Positions 15,729 through 25,310 of a stretch of 64,000 bases of DNA are shown here, piece by piece. The stretch is from JAFDWI01 sp964595905 (GTDB lineage Bacteria > Actinomycetota > Acidimicrobiia > Acidimicrobiales > Iamiaceae). The notes below the pieces were generated by a model. The model did not search any database, was not told the origin of the DNA, and was given only the letters and a program-made list of their open reading frames with translations. The stretch's first letter is position 1. The number at the start of each line of letters is the position of its first letter. Location: NCBI GenBank assembly GCA_964595905.1, contig CAZQSU010000003.1, positions 1 through 64,000 of the forward strand, in the 5' to 3' direction. The translations under genes and the position numbers were made by a program.

Positions 15729-17306
15729 GTGAACGAGATCGATCCACTGCTCATCGGACGTTGGCAGTTCGGCATCACGACCGTCTACCACTTCTGGATG
15801 GTGCCCCTGACGATCGGGCTCGGCCCGATCGTCGTGTACTTCCAATGGCGCTGGCACCGCACCGGCGACGAGCGCTTCCTGCGCATGACCAGGTTCTGGG
15901 GCAAGTTGTACCTGATCAACTTCGTCATGGGCGTGGCCACCGGCATCGTCCAGGAGTTCCAGTTCGGGCTCGCCTGGAGTGAGTACAGCCGGTTCGTCGG
16001 TGACGTGTTCGGCGCCCCGCTGGCGATGGAGGCGCTGTTGGCGTTCTTCCTCGAATCCACCTTCCTGGGGCTGTGGATCTTCGGTTGGGACCGACTCTCG
16101 GCGCGGGTGCATCTGACGTGTCTGACGCTCGCCGTGGGCGCGTCGGTGCTGTCCGCGTACTTCATCATCGCCGCGAACTCCTGGATGCAGCACCCCGTGG
16201 GTGTCGAGCTGGTCGACGGTCGCCCGATCCTGAACGACATCGGTGCGGTGCTCACCAACGACACCGCCGTCGTCGCGTTCATCCACGCGATCTTCGGTTC
16301 GCTCGCGGTGGGCGGCGCGTTCGTCCTGGGCATCGCGTGGTACCACCTGTGGCGTCGTCGCCGTGACCGGATCGACACCGTCGACGACGCAAGTCGGGTC
16401 GTCGTCGGCGAAGCATCCGACGTGCCGGGTCGTGACCGCACCGACCACCGGGTGTGGTTGGGTTCGCTGCGGACCGGTGCCGTGATCGCGCTGGTCTCGT
16501 TCGCGGGTCTGTCGATCTCCGGTGACTTCCAGGGTCGGCTCATGTTCGAACAGCAGCCGATGAAGATGGCCGCGGCCGAAGCCGCGTGCCACACGGGAAC
16601 GGGCTTCTCGGTGCTGTCGATCGGCGGCGTCGGAAGCCGGGACTGTGACGACGTGCGAACCGTGATCGAGATTCCCGGGTTGTTGTCGTTCCTGGCGAAG
16701 GGCGACTTCGACACCCCCGTGCGTGGCGTCGACGAACTGATCCCCGAGTACCAGGACGAGTACGGCACCCACCTGCCCGACGATCCGCTCTACGGCGAAC
16801 GGGCGGGCCAGGAGATCGACTACCTGCCCATCATGAGCGTCACCTACTGGGGATTCCGTCTCATGATCGGCTTCGGTGCGGTGGCCGCGGTCGCAGCGGC
16901 GCTCGCCCTGTGGCTCACCCGGCGGGGGACGGTGCCCACTTCGGCGGGCCTGATGCGCCTGGCGATCCTCGGCATCTTCGCCCCGTTCATCGCGAACTCG
17001 GCGGGGTGGATCTTCACCGAGATGGGCCGCCAACCCTTCGTGGTGGCGCCCAATCCGACGGGCGTCGACGGCGTGTTCATGTTCACCGCCGCCGCGCTCT
17101 CGCCGCGGGTCACCTTCGCCCAGATCCTGTTCTCACTCGTCACCCTGGGCCTGGTGTACCTGGGCCTCATCGTCGTCGAGGTGATCCTGATCGCCAAGTA
17201 CGTCCGCGGCGGCGTCCCCAGCGCGATGCCCGAGTTGGGCGCACCCGAAGGCGACGACCCCGACCGCACCGACTCCGACGGCGACGTCCTCGCCTTCGCC
17301 TACTGA
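15729..17306 (+). CDS. cydA: Cytochrome bd oxidase subunit I
   Basis: 525 residues. GRWQFGITTVYHFWMVPLT at the N-terminus carries the haem-ligand His, and GWIFTEMGRQPF is the CydA quinol-oxidase signature. About nine membrane helices are visible, with a moderately long loop after helix VI. With CydB it forms the high-affinity quinol:oxygen oxidoreductase used at low oxygen. The start is GTG 15729 (MNEIDPLL). It is the first gene of cydA-cydB-cydDC, controlled from the intergenic region with two BlaI-type operators. Confidence 0.95.
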   Translation: MNEIDPLLIGRWQFGITTVYHFWMVPLTIGLGPIVVYFQWRWHRTGDERFLRMTRFWGKLYLINFVMGVATGIVQEFQFGLAWSEYSRFVGDVFGAPLAMEALLAFFLESTFLGLWIFGWDRLSARVHLTCLTLAVGASVLSAYFIIAANSWMQHPVGVELVDGRPILNDIGAVLTNDTAVVAFIHAIFGSLAVGGAFVLGIAWYHLWRRRRDRIDTVDDASRVVVGEASDVPGRDRTDHRVWLGSLRTGAVIALVSFAGLSISGDFQGRLMFEQQPMKMAAAEAACHTGTGFSVLSIGGVGSRDCDDVRTVIEIPGLLSFLAKGDFDTPVRGVDELIPEYQDEYGTHLPDDPLYGERAGQEIDYLPIMSVTYWGFRLMIGFGAVAAVAAALALWLTRRGTVPTSAGLMRLAILGIFAPFIANSAGWIFTEMGRQPFVVAPNPTGVDGVFMFTAAALSPRVTFAQILFSLVTLGLVYLGLIVVEVILIAKYVRGGVPSAMPELGAPEGDDPDRTDSDGDVLAFAY

Positions 17307-17317
17307 AGGGAGCCCCC

Positions 17318-18364
17318 GTGGACTGGTTGCCGACTCTGTGGTTCGTGCTCATCGCGGTGCTCTGGACCGGGTTTCTCTTCCTGGAGGGATTCGATCTGGG
17401 CGTGGGCATGCGGATGTTGTTCGGCCGTCACTCCGAGACCGAACGTCGCGTCATGTTGAACACCATCGGGCCGGTCTGGGACGGCAACGAGGTGTGGTTG
17501 ATCACCGCCGGCGGCGCCATGTTCGCCGCCTTCCCCATGTGGTACGCGTCGCTGATCTCCACCCTGTACCTCCCGGTGGTGCTGGTGCTGCTGGGCCTGA
17601 TCTTCCGGGCCGTGGGCATCGAGTTCCGCGGCAAAGGCGCCACGGCCCGGTGGCGACGGTCCTGGGACCGCGCCATCGGCCTGGGTTCGCTGGTGGCTGC
17701 GTTCGGCATCGGCGCAATGCTCGCCCTGACCACCCTGGGGTTGCCCATCGACGCCAACGGCGACCCGGTGGGCGGCGCGTTCGCCTGGTTCACCCCGGCC
17801 GCGGTGCTGGGAGGTGCCGCGTTCGTGGGGTTCAGTGTGCTGCACGGCTCCACCTTCCTCGGCCTGAAAGCCGACGGCGGGGTGCGGACCCGCTCGGGAC
17901 GCCTCGCCGCGACGACCGGCCCGCTGCTGGTGCTTCCCCTCGCCGTGTGGGCGCTGGTGATGCAGGTGCGTTCCGGAGGCGCGGTGAGTTGGGCGGCGAC
18001 CATCGTCGCCGTGGCGTGCGCACTGGGCGGCTGGGTCGCGGCGCGCCGGGAACGGGAAGGATGGGCGTTCGTCGGCTTCGGGGCCTTCGTGGTGACGGGC
18101 GCGGCGGCGGTCTTCTGGGCCGCCTACCCGGTGGTGCTTCCCTCCACCGTCGACGGGGCGTTCGACCTGACCATCGCCAATGCGTCCTCGTCGCCGTACA
18201 CGCTCGGGGTGATGTCGGTGGTCGCGCTTTTCGGAGTCCCCCTGGTACTGGGGTACCAGTCGTGGAGCTATTGGGTGTTTCGCAAGCGGATCGCGCCCTC
18301 GCACATCCCCGGCGCAACCGAGGCGCATCCCGAGGCCGAAGCGGTCGACGCCGGGCGTCCATGA
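17318..18364 (+). CDS. cydB: Cytochrome bd oxidase subunit II
   Basis: 348 residues with eight or nine membrane helices. LFLEGFDLGVGM and IGPVWDGNEVWLITAGGAMFAAFP are family hallmarks (cut here to motifs LEGFDLGVG and WDGNEVWL), and SVLHGSTFL follows. GTG 17318 after AAGGGAG was chosen; the frame upstream is inside cydA. It overlaps cydDC by 4 bases (ATGA). Confidence 0.95.
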   Translation: MDWLPTLWFVLIAVLWTGFLFLEGFDLGVGMRMLFGRHSETERRVMLNTIGPVWDGNEVWLITAGGAMFAAFPMWYASLISTLYLPVVLVLLGLIFRAVGIEFRGKGATARWRRSWDRAIGLGSLVAAFGIGAMLALTTLGLPIDANGDPVGGAFAWFTPAAVLGGAAFVGFSVLHGSTFLGLKADGGVRTRSGRLAATTGPLLVLPLAVWALVMQVRSGGAVSWAATIVAVACALGGWVAARREREGWAFVGFGAFVVTGAAAVFWAAYPVVLPSTVDGAFDLTIANASSSPYTLGVMSVVALFGVPLVLGYQSWSYWVFRKRIAPSHIPGATEAHPEAEAVDAGRP

Positions 18365-21300
18365 CCCCCCGGGCCACCCCGCTGCAAGGCTTCGCCCAGG
18401 TGCCCAAGGCCCGTTGGGGTGTGCTCGGTGCGCTGGCGGTGCTCGGCGCGCTCGGCCTGGTGCTCGTCGCCGAGGCCGTGTCCCGGGGCATCGCCGCGGT
18501 CGTCGCCGGCGAACCGCTCGAGAACGGAGTGCTGTGGATCGGCGTCGTCGGGGTGACCGTGCGGGCCGTCGCGACGTGGGCATCCCAGGTCGCCGCCGCC
18601 CGAACCGCCTCCGGCATCGAAGGGCGGCTCCGCCTCCGACTCGTCGAGCACGTCGTCGCCGGTCCCGGCGAACGCGTCGGACGAGCGGCGATCCTCGCGA
18701 CCAGGGGACTGGACGACCTGGACGCCTACTACCGCGACTTCCTGCCGGCGATCGTCGGCGCAGCGTGCGTTCCGCCGCTGGTCGGCGCCCGAATCCTCTA
18801 CGCGGACCCACTCAGCGCCGGGATCATCGTGCTGTGTGTCCCCCTCGTCCCCGTGTTCATGTCGCTGATCGGCAAGCACACCGCCGAGCGGGTACGGGAG
18901 CGCGCCGACGCGCTCGCGGCGCTGTCGAACCACCTGGTCGAACTCGCGAGAGGGCTCCCCGTCCTGGTCGGTCTGGGGCGCGTCGGCGACCAGACCGGGA
19001 TGCTCCGCGGCATCTCCGAGCGGCACCGGCGTTCGGCGATGGCCACCCTGCGGATCGCGTTCGTCTCCGCGCTCGCCCTGGAACTCATCGCCACGATCTC
19101 GGTCGCGGTGGTCGCGGTGTTCATCGGGTTGCGGCTCGTGGGAGGTTCCCTCGGTCTGCAGACCGGGCTGGTCGTCCTCGTCCTCGCCCCGGAGTGCTTC
19201 CTGCCGTTCCGCCGACTCGGCTCGGCCTTCCATGCGTCCGAAGACGGCCTGGAGGCACTGCGTCGCGCCGAGGAGACGCTGGCGACGCCGCCCGTGGACG
19301 GTCCCGATCATCACGTGGGCACCCCCGTCCGGGTGCAGGGCCTCACGGTCCGCTACAGCGACCGGAACACCGACGCGGTCGCCGACCTGTCGTTCACCGC
19401 TCCCACCGGCGAGGTGACCCTGCTCGCCGGGCCCAGCGGATCGGGCAAGTCCACGGTGCTGCGGCTCCTCGCCGGGTTGCGGCCCGCCGACGCCACGATC
19501 CACGGGACCCTCACCACCCCGACGGGGGTCGCCTGGTTGCCCCAGCATCCCCAGCCGGTCGCGGCGACCCCACGAGCCGAGCTGCACGCCCACGGCATCG
19601 ACGACCCGGACGAGGCCCGGGAGTTGCTCGAACGGGTGGGACTCGCCGACGCCATGGCCACCGACACGCTGCGGTTGAGTCCGGGCGAGATGCGTCGCCT
19701 GGCGTTCGCCCGGGTGTTGGCGCGGGTGCGCCGAGGCGCTGCACTGGTCGTGCTCGACGAACCGACCGCCCATCTCGACCCGGTCACCGCGGCCCGGGTG
19801 CATGCCGAGATCGCGGCACTGCGCCGCAACGTGACGGTCGTGGTCGCCTCCCACGATCCGCGGGTCCAGAGGCTGGCCGACAGCACCGTCCGCCTCGTCC
19901 CCGACGACGTCGCAGGTCGGGCCGGTGTTCCCGGAACCCTCGCGTCGCCGGCGCCCACGAGAAGTGCGCCCCGATCCCGACCTGCCACGTCCCCGGACGT
20001 GCCGTCGACGCGCCACGGGACACTCGGGGAGTTGGCGGCGTTCCTGCGGCCGGTGCGGTGGCGCTTTCTCGCCGCGGCCGCGATCGCCGCGGCGGCGTCC
20101 GGATTCGCGATCGCGCTCACCGCGGTGTCGGCGTGGTTGATCGTGCGGGCGGGTCAGGGGGTCGCGCTCATGTACCTGATCGTCGCGATCGTGGGAGTGC
20201 GCTTCTTCGGGGTCGGACGGGCGGTGTTGCACTATGTCGACCGGCTGGTCACCCATGACGCGACCTTCCGGGCGGCGACCGCGTTGCGGCTGCGGCTGTG
20301 GGGCGCACTGGCCCGCAAGGGGCCCGCCGACCGGGCGTTGCTGGGAGCGGGGGGAACGTTGGGGACGCTGGTGGCCGACGCCGATGAGGTCCGGGATCTC
20401 GCTCCCCGGGTGGTGACTCCGATCCTCACCGCGGTGCTCGTGTGGCTCGGCGCGGCGGTCGGGATCGGGTTGCTGCTCCCTGTCGCCGGGATGCTGGTGG
20501 TCACGATCGGGCTGGTCGCGCTCGTCGTACCCGGGCTGGTCGGTGCCGGGGCGGGTCGTCGGGCCAGGGCCCACGCCGATGCATTGCGGGCCGAGCTCTT
20601 GAGCGTGGTCGCCGCCACCTACACCGCGTCCGACGACGTACGCGGCAACGACGTCACCTCATACGCCCTGGCTCGGATCCATCGCCTCGACACCGCCCGT
20701 GTCCGCGCTGATCAGCGGGCCACCCGTGCCGCCGGGCTCGGCGACGCGCTCGTGGTCGCGTGCTGCGGTCTCCTCGCGTTCGCGATGTTTCCCGTCGCCG
20801 TCCCGGCCACCGGGTCGGGCGCCGTCTCCGCCGCCGTCGTCGCGGTGCTGGTGCTCACGCCACTCGGGCTGATCGAGCCCTTCACCGGCGTGGTGCAGGC
20901 CGTGACGCGGTGGCCGGTACTGGCCCAGATCCTGAGGCGACTGCACGGTGTCACCGCCCGGGTCGACCGGGTCATCCCGGGCGACGAGTGCCTCACCGGA
21001 GTCTCAGAGGTCGCACTCGACGCGGTCGCGTATCGCTACCCCGGCACCGACGCCGCGGTGTTCGAAGCTCTCGATGTCCGCGTGCGGGCCGGACAGTGGC
21101 TGGTCGTGACCGGGCCGAGCGGGTCAGGCAAGTCCACGCTGCTGGCGCTGCTGCTGCGTCACCTGGAGCCGACCGCGGGCAGGTACCTGCTCGACGGTGA
21201 AGACGTGCACGCGTTCGACGTCGACAGCGTGCGGCGCCACCTGGCGTGGTGTCCCCAGGAGGCGCACCTGTTCGACTCGACGCTGCGGGCCAATCTGGTG

Positions 21301-21747
21301 ATCGCCCGGCCCCGAGACGACATGCCCGACGACGCCGAGCTCGAAGCCGTGCTCGCACAGGTCGGGCTCGGCCCCTGGCTGACTGAGCTCGACGACGGAC
21401 TCGACACGAGGATCGGCCAGGCCGGTGCGAGGTTGTCGGGTGGTCAGCGGGCACGGCTCGCGGTGGCCCGCACGTTGCTGACCCGGGCGGAGGTGATCCT
21501 GCTCGACGAACCCACCGCGCACCTCGACGAACCTTCGGCCGCCCGGCTGCTCGCCGACCTGCGTACCGCACTCGCCGACAAGGTCACGGTGCTGGTCACC
21601 CATGCGGCGATCGAGATGCCTCCCGGTGACCGGCACCTCGATCTCGGAGCGGGCTCTGCGGTGGGTCTGACGCCGGACGGCGTCGGTCAGGCGATGAAGG
21701 TCTCGGCGAAGGCTTCCATGCGGGATCGCACGTGGTCGGCGTCGTAG
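18361..21747 (+). CDS. cydDC: Fused CydD-CydC ABC exporter
   Basis: 1128 residues made of two complete half-transporters: membrane domain then ATPase (residues about 1-330 and 335-530), and again (about 560-870 and 890-1110). Both Walker A motifs read GPSGSGKST; Walker B/D-loops are VVLDEPTAHLD and ILLDEPTAHLD. The second signature is canonical (LSGGQRARLAVARTLL), the first is degenerate (LSPGEMRRLAFARVLA). CydDC exports thiols and is needed for cytochrome bd assembly. The gene overlaps cydB, and its end overlaps the convergent LLM gene by 61 bases. Confidence 0.93.
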   Translation: MTPRATPLQGFAQVPKARWGVLGALAVLGALGLVLVAEAVSRGIAAVVAGEPLENGVLWIGVVGVTVRAVATWASQVAAARTASGIEGRLRLRLVEHVVAGPGERVGRAAILATRGLDDLDAYYRDFLPAIVGAACVPPLVGARILYADPLSAGIIVLCVPLVPVFMSLIGKHTAERVRERADALAALSNHLVELARGLPVLVGLGRVGDQTGMLRGISERHRRSAMATLRIAFVSALALELIATISVAVVAVFIGLRLVGGSLGLQTGLVVLVLAPECFLPFRRLGSAFHASEDGLEALRRAEETLATPPVDGPDHHVGTPVRVQGLTVRYSDRNTDAVADLSFTAPTGEVTLLAGPSGSGKSTVLRLLAGLRPADATIHGTLTTPTGVAWLPQHPQPVAATPRAELHAHGIDDPDEARELLERVGLADAMATDTLRLSPGEMRRLAFARVLARVRRGAALVVLDEPTAHLDPVTAARVHAEIAALRRNVTVVVASHDPRVQRLADSTVRLVPDDVAGRAGVPGTLASPAPTRSAPRSRPATSPDVPSTRHGTLGELAAFLRPVRWRFLAAAAIAAAASGFAIALTAVSAWLIVRAGQGVALMYLIVAIVGVRFFGVGRAVLHYVDRLVTHDATFRAATALRLRLWGALARKGPADRALLGAGGTLGTLVADADEVRDLAPRVVTPILTAVLVWLGAAVGIGLLLPVAGMLVVTIGLVALVVPGLVGAGAGRRARAHADALRAELLSVVAATYTASDDVRGNDVTSYALARIHRLDTARVRADQRATRAAGLGDALVVACCGLLAFAMFPVAVPATGSGAVSAAVVAVLVLTPLGLIEPFTGVVQAVTRWPVLAQILRRLHGVTARVDRVIPGDECLTGVSEVALDAVAYRYPGTDAAVFEALDVRVRAGQWLVVTGPSGSGKSTLLALLLRHLEPTAGRYLLDGEDVHAFDVDSVRRHLAWCPQEAHLFDSTLRANLVIARPRDDMPDDAELEAVLAQVGLGPWLTELDDGLDTRIGQAGARLSGGQRARLAVARTLLTRAEVILLDEPTAHLDEPSAARLLADLRTALADKVTVLVTHAAIEMPPGDRHLDLGAGSAVGLTPDGVGQAMKVSAKASMRDRTWSAS

Positions 21748-22562
21748 CCGTAGCGGTCCTTCGCGGGTGAGCGGGTCAGCCAGGGGGCCTGCATCACGCC
21801 GGAGACGCCGAGTTGTTCGAAGCGGGCGTACAGGTCCTTGTCGGGTAGCGCGGCCAGCGCCACGATGATCTCGAAGGGCTCGTCCGCGCGGCCCGCCTCG
21901 GCTCGCAGGCGCCGCATCTCGGCGAGCATCGCCTCCATCTCGTCGGGTCGGGCGCTCGCCGCGGGGATCCACCCGTCACCGACCGTGGCGGCCCGGCGCA
22001 TCGCCGGTTTGGAGTTCCCGCCGATGATCAGCGGGATCTTCTCGGTCGGCACGGGGCGGATCGTCACGTCGGAGAAGTCGTAGTGCTCGCCGTGGAAGCT
22101 CACCGCTTCGCCGGTGAACAACCTGTCGAGCGCCGTGAGCATCTCGTCGAGCCGCTTGCCCCGGTTGGTGAAGTCCTGGCCGGTCTGGGCGAACTCGTCC
22201 GCGCACCAGCCCGCAGCCACGCCGAGCATGGCGCGGTTCTGGGAGAGCACCGCCGTCGTCGAGACCGCCTTGGCAACCGTGAACAGGTCACGGGCGGGGG
22301 CGACGTAGATGTTGGTCGTGAAGCGGATCCGCGAGGTGACCTGGGCCATCGCCGTCATCAGCACCCACGGGTCGGGCCAGTGCATGTCGGCGGTCCACAT
22401 CGGCTTGCCGTCGGGCGTGTAGGGGTAGACGGCCTCGAGGGCGTCCGACCAGAACAGGTGGTCGGGGAGCGCGACGCCGGCGAAGCCGTACTCCTCGGCG
22501 TAGCGTGCCGCCTCGAGCTGCACGTCGGTGTCGAGAAAAGCGATCGATGCCCAGTAGTCCAC
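21687..22562 (-). CDS. LLM-class (F420/FMN-dependent) oxidoreductase
   Basis: 291 residues of luciferase-like TIM-barrel type: YAEEYGFAGVALPDHLFW, TSRIRFTTNIYVAPARD, GVAAGWCADEF and IPLIIGGNSKPAMRRAATVGDGW are typical of actinobacterial LLM oxidoreductases, many of which use F420. Mycobacterial steroid loci encode a similar protein (Rv3520c, from memory). Translation starts at GTG 22562, and a minus-strand TAGGGT box 6 bases before it suggests a leaderless transcript. It is divergent from an acyl-CoA ligase with operator site C between them. Substrate and cofactor are inferred only. Confidence 0.83.
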   Translation of the reverse strand: MDYWASIAFLDTDVQLEAARYAEEYGFAGVALPDHLFWSDALEAVYPYTPDGKPMWTADMHWPDPWVLMTAMAQVTSRIRFTTNIYVAPARDLFTVAKAVSTTAVLSQNRAMLGVAAGWCADEFAQTGQDFTNRGKRLDEMLTALDRLFTGEAVSFHGEHYDFSDVTIRPVPTEKIPLIIGGNSKPAMRRAATVGDGWIPAASARPDEMEAMLAEMRRLRAEAGRADEPFEIIVALAALPDKDLYARFEQLGVSGVMQAPWLTRSPAKDRYGYDADHVRSRMEAFAETFIA

Positions 22563-22590
22563 GGCGGCACCCTAGTTTGCGGCGCCCTAA

Positions 22591-22607
22591 GCTGACGGAC
22601 CGTCAGA
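22591..22607. promoter_or_regulatory. Steroid-regulon operator, site C (divergent promoter)
   Basis: GCTGACG-GAC-CGTCAGA, one outer mismatch from a perfect dyad. A TAAGCT -10 box (22588-22593) for the rightward ligase gene overlaps its left edge, and the leftward LLM promoter box lies 17 bases away, so one site could control both. Confidence 0.8.
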
Positions 22608-22639
22608 TACCACCGTCGCTCACTGAGGAGTCTCCGCCC

Positions 22640-24187
22640 ATGCTCGCTGGTCGCAACATCTGGGAACTGGTCACCAAGCGTGCGGCGGAGTCGCCCGATG
22701 TGGTCATGACGATCGACGACGCCGGCGTCGAGATGACCTACGCCGAGTACCGCGACGCTGCCGAACGGGCTGCCGCCGGGCTGGCGGCCGATCACGGCAT
22801 CGGCGCGGGCGACGTGGTCACCTGGATGCTGCCCACCTGGCATTCGTCGCTGGTGTTGATCGCCGCGCTGTGCCGTCTGGGTGCCGTCCAGAACCCGATC
22901 ATCCCGATCTACCGCGACCGCGAGGTCGGCTTCATCACCGCTCAGGCCGGCTCGAAGCTGCTGATCGTTCCCGGCGAGTGGCGCGGTTTCGACTACGTGG
23001 CGATGGCCGAACGGGTGCGCGACGCGAACGGATCCGACATGGCCGTCCTCACTGCGGCCCCCGACCTGCCCGCGGGCGACCCGGCGACGCTGCCGGCGGC
23101 TCCCGAGCCGCCGGCGACCCGCGCGGACGAGCCGGTCACCTGGCTCATGTACACCTCGGGCACCACCTCGGACCCGAAGGGTGCCCAGCACTCCGACGGC
23201 GACATCATCGTCACCGCGCGGGGCATGTGCGACTGTCTGGGCTGCGTCGAGGGCGACCGCAATCTCATGGCCTTTCCCGTCACGCACATCGCCGGGGCGA
23301 TCTGGTTGTGCTCGTCGCTGATGTACCCGCTCTCCAACGTGATCACCGAAGGCTTCAACCCGACCGAGACCCCGCTGCTTGCCTCACGCAACGACGTGAC
23401 GATGGCCGGCTCGGCGACGTTCTTCCACATGGCGTACCTCGCGGCGCAACGAGAGCACGGTGCAGAGAAGTTGTTCCCGCATCTGCGCAACTGCCCGGGT
23501 GGCGGTGCGCCGAAGCCCCCGCAGCTGCACTACGACATCCAGGCCGAACTGGGTGGCCAGGGGATCATCTCGGGTTGGGGCCTCACCGAGGCACCGATCC
23601 TGACCATGAGCCACGTCCAGGATCCCGACGAGAAGCTCGCCCACACCGAAGGGCGTCCCATGCCCGGCGTGCAGCTCCGCGCCGTGTCGCCCGCGGACGG
23701 GCGCGTCGTGGGCGCGAACGAAGAAGGCGAGTTGCAGGCGAAGGCGCCCCAACTCATGCGCGGCTATCTGGACGAGTCGTTGAACGCGGACGGCTACGCG
23801 GACGGTTGGTTCCGCACCGGCGACCTGGGGGTGATCGACGAACAGGGCTACGTGCGGATCACCGGGCGGCTGAAGGACGTGATCATCCGCAAGGGCGAGA
23901 ACGTGTCGGCGAAAGAGGTCGAGGACCTGCTCTACGAACACGAACGGGTCCGGGACGTCGCGGTCGTCGGGGTGCCCGATGAAGAGCGTGGCGAGATGGT
24001 GGTGGCGGTGCTGGCCCTCGAGGCCGACGCCGCGCCGTTGGAGATGGCCGAGATGCAGGACTTTCTGAAAGCCAAGGGACTGCGCAACCAGGCACTGCCC
24101 GAGCGGATCGAGCACGTCGACGAGCTGCCCCGCAACGCCACCGGCAAGATCGTCAAGAACGACCTGCGCGACCGCTTCTCGGATTGA
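22640..24187 (+). CDS. Acyl-CoA ligase (AMP-forming), steroid regulon
   Basis: 515 residues: WLMYTSGTTSDPKGAQHSDG (P-loop), GWGLTEAPI, GWFRTGDLG and IIRKGENVSAKEVEDLL, ending NATGKIVKNDL with the acyl-adenylate lysine. It resembles the cyclohexanecarboxylate/cholate-type CoA ligases; a steroid side-chain or ring fragment is a plausible substrate given operator C. The ATG at 22640 follows TGAGGAG; the upstream frame crosses the operator. It is divergent from the LLM oxidoreductase. Confidence 0.85.
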   Translation: MLAGRNIWELVTKRAAESPDVVMTIDDAGVEMTYAEYRDAAERAAAGLAADHGIGAGDVVTWMLPTWHSSLVLIAALCRLGAVQNPIIPIYRDREVGFITAQAGSKLLIVPGEWRGFDYVAMAERVRDANGSDMAVLTAAPDLPAGDPATLPAAPEPPATRADEPVTWLMYTSGTTSDPKGAQHSDGDIIVTARGMCDCLGCVEGDRNLMAFPVTHIAGAIWLCSSLMYPLSNVITEGFNPTETPLLASRNDVTMAGSATFFHMAYLAAQREHGAEKLFPHLRNCPGGGAPKPPQLHYDIQAELGGQGIISGWGLTEAPILTMSHVQDPDEKLAHTEGRPMPGVQLRAVSPADGRVVGANEEGELQAKAPQLMRGYLDESLNADGYADGWFRTGDLGVIDEQGYVRITGRLKDVIIRKGENVSAKEVEDLLYEHERVRDVAVVGVPDEERGEMVVAVLALEADAAPLEMAEMQDFLKAKGLRNQALPERIEHVDELPRNATGKIVKNDLRDRFSD

Positions 24188-24335
24188 TCACGCAGCCATA
24201 CCGGTCGCTCCGCTCGGACGATCACGATGTCCTTTCCGACCGACACGTCATCGACCGGACGCGCCAGGTGCGACCTTGCCTCGGGTCGACCGGAGTTCCG
24301 ATCGGTGCGGTACCGAACGAAACGAGCACCTAGAA

Positions 24336-24352
24336 TCTGACGACCCGTCAGA
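24336..24352. promoter_or_regulatory. Steroid-regulon operator, site D (IpdE1-IpdF operon)
   Basis: TCTGACG-ACC-CGTCAGA, identical to site A. It directly follows a TAGAAT -10 box (24331-24336), so it covers the transcription start of the dehydrogenase-IpdE1-IpdF operon. Confidence 0.85.
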
Positions 24353-24391
24353 TAACGGCATTCAGTCGCTGAAGAAAAGGACGCAGAACCC

Positions 24392-25300
24392 ATGGGCATG
24401 TTGGACGGCAAGGTCGCGATCGTCACCGGCGCGGGCCATGGCATCGGTCGCGGTCACGCCCTCGAGTTGGCAAAGCATGGCGCCAAGGTCGTCGTCAACG
24501 ACCTGGGTACGACCGTGAGCGGCGAAGGGCAGGGGAAGGACGCTGATCTGACCGTGGACCTGATCACCGAACGTGGGGGAGAAGCCGTCGGCAACTACGC
24601 CAACGTCGCCGACTACGACGGTGCCGGGTCGATGATCGCCCAGGCCGTCGACACCTACGGGCGCCTCGACATCCTGGTCAACAACGCCGGAATCGTGCGC
24701 GACTCGGCGATCTGGAACATGGACGAAGCCGACTTCGACTCGGTCATCGCCGTGCACCTCAAAGGCACCTGGGCGCCCTCCAAGCACGCCGCGATCCACT
24801 GGCGCGAACGCTCGAAGGCCGGCGAGACCTTCACCGGCCGGATCATCAACACCACCTCGGGGGCCGGTCTGGTCGGCAATTTCGGCCAGTCCAACTACGC
24901 CACCGCCAAAGCGGGGATCGCCGGGCTCACCCAGACCCTGAGTCTCGAGCTGTACAAGATGGGCGTGACCGTCAACTGTGTCGGCCCCGCGGCGGCGACC
25001 CGCATCACCGGCACGATGCCCAACGCCCCCGCGGTCATCGAGGCGAACGACGTGCCCGAAGGCGAGTTCAACCCGATGGACCCGTCCACGTCGTCACCAC
25101 TGGTCGCGTGGCTGGCCAGCGATGCCTCCCAGCTCGTGACCGGACAGGTCATCCGTGCCGTCGGCGACAAGATCGTCCTCATGCAGGGATGGACCGACGG
25201 GCCGATGATCTCCACGACCAAGCGTTGGGATGCCACCAAGCTCGGCCAGCAGCTCGCCACCGACGTGTTCGGCACCCGCGCCCCCGGCCTGCGGTACTGA
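24392..25300 (+). CDS. Short-chain dehydrogenase, HSD17B4-like (steroid acyl-CoA beta-oxidation)
   Basis: 302 residues: TGAGHGIGRGHALELA (NAD site), NNAGIVRD, then SNYATAKAG (Y-x-x-x-K) and an extended C-terminus typical of the 3-hydroxyacyl-CoA dehydrogenase part of peroxisomal HSD17B4. Similar SDRs (Rv3548c-like, from memory) sit in mycobacterial HIP clusters, where a 3-hydroxyacyl-CoA dehydrogenase is needed for removal of the HIP propionyl side chain. It is first gene of the operon with IpdE1 and IpdF, behind operator D. Confidence 0.82.
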   Translation: MGMLDGKVAIVTGAGHGIGRGHALELAKHGAKVVVNDLGTTVSGEGQGKDADLTVDLITERGGEAVGNYANVADYDGAGSMIAQAVDTYGRLDILVNNAGIVRDSAIWNMDEADFDSVIAVHLKGTWAPSKHAAIHWRERSKAGETFTGRIINTTSGAGLVGNFGQSNYATAKAGIAGLTQTLSLELYKMGVTVNCVGPAAATRITGTMPNAPAVIEANDVPEGEFNPMDPSTSSPLVAWLASDASQLVTGQVIRAVGDKIVLMQGWTDGPMISTTKRWDATKLGQQLATDVFGTRAPGLRY

Positions 25301-25310
25301 ACCCGACCCG

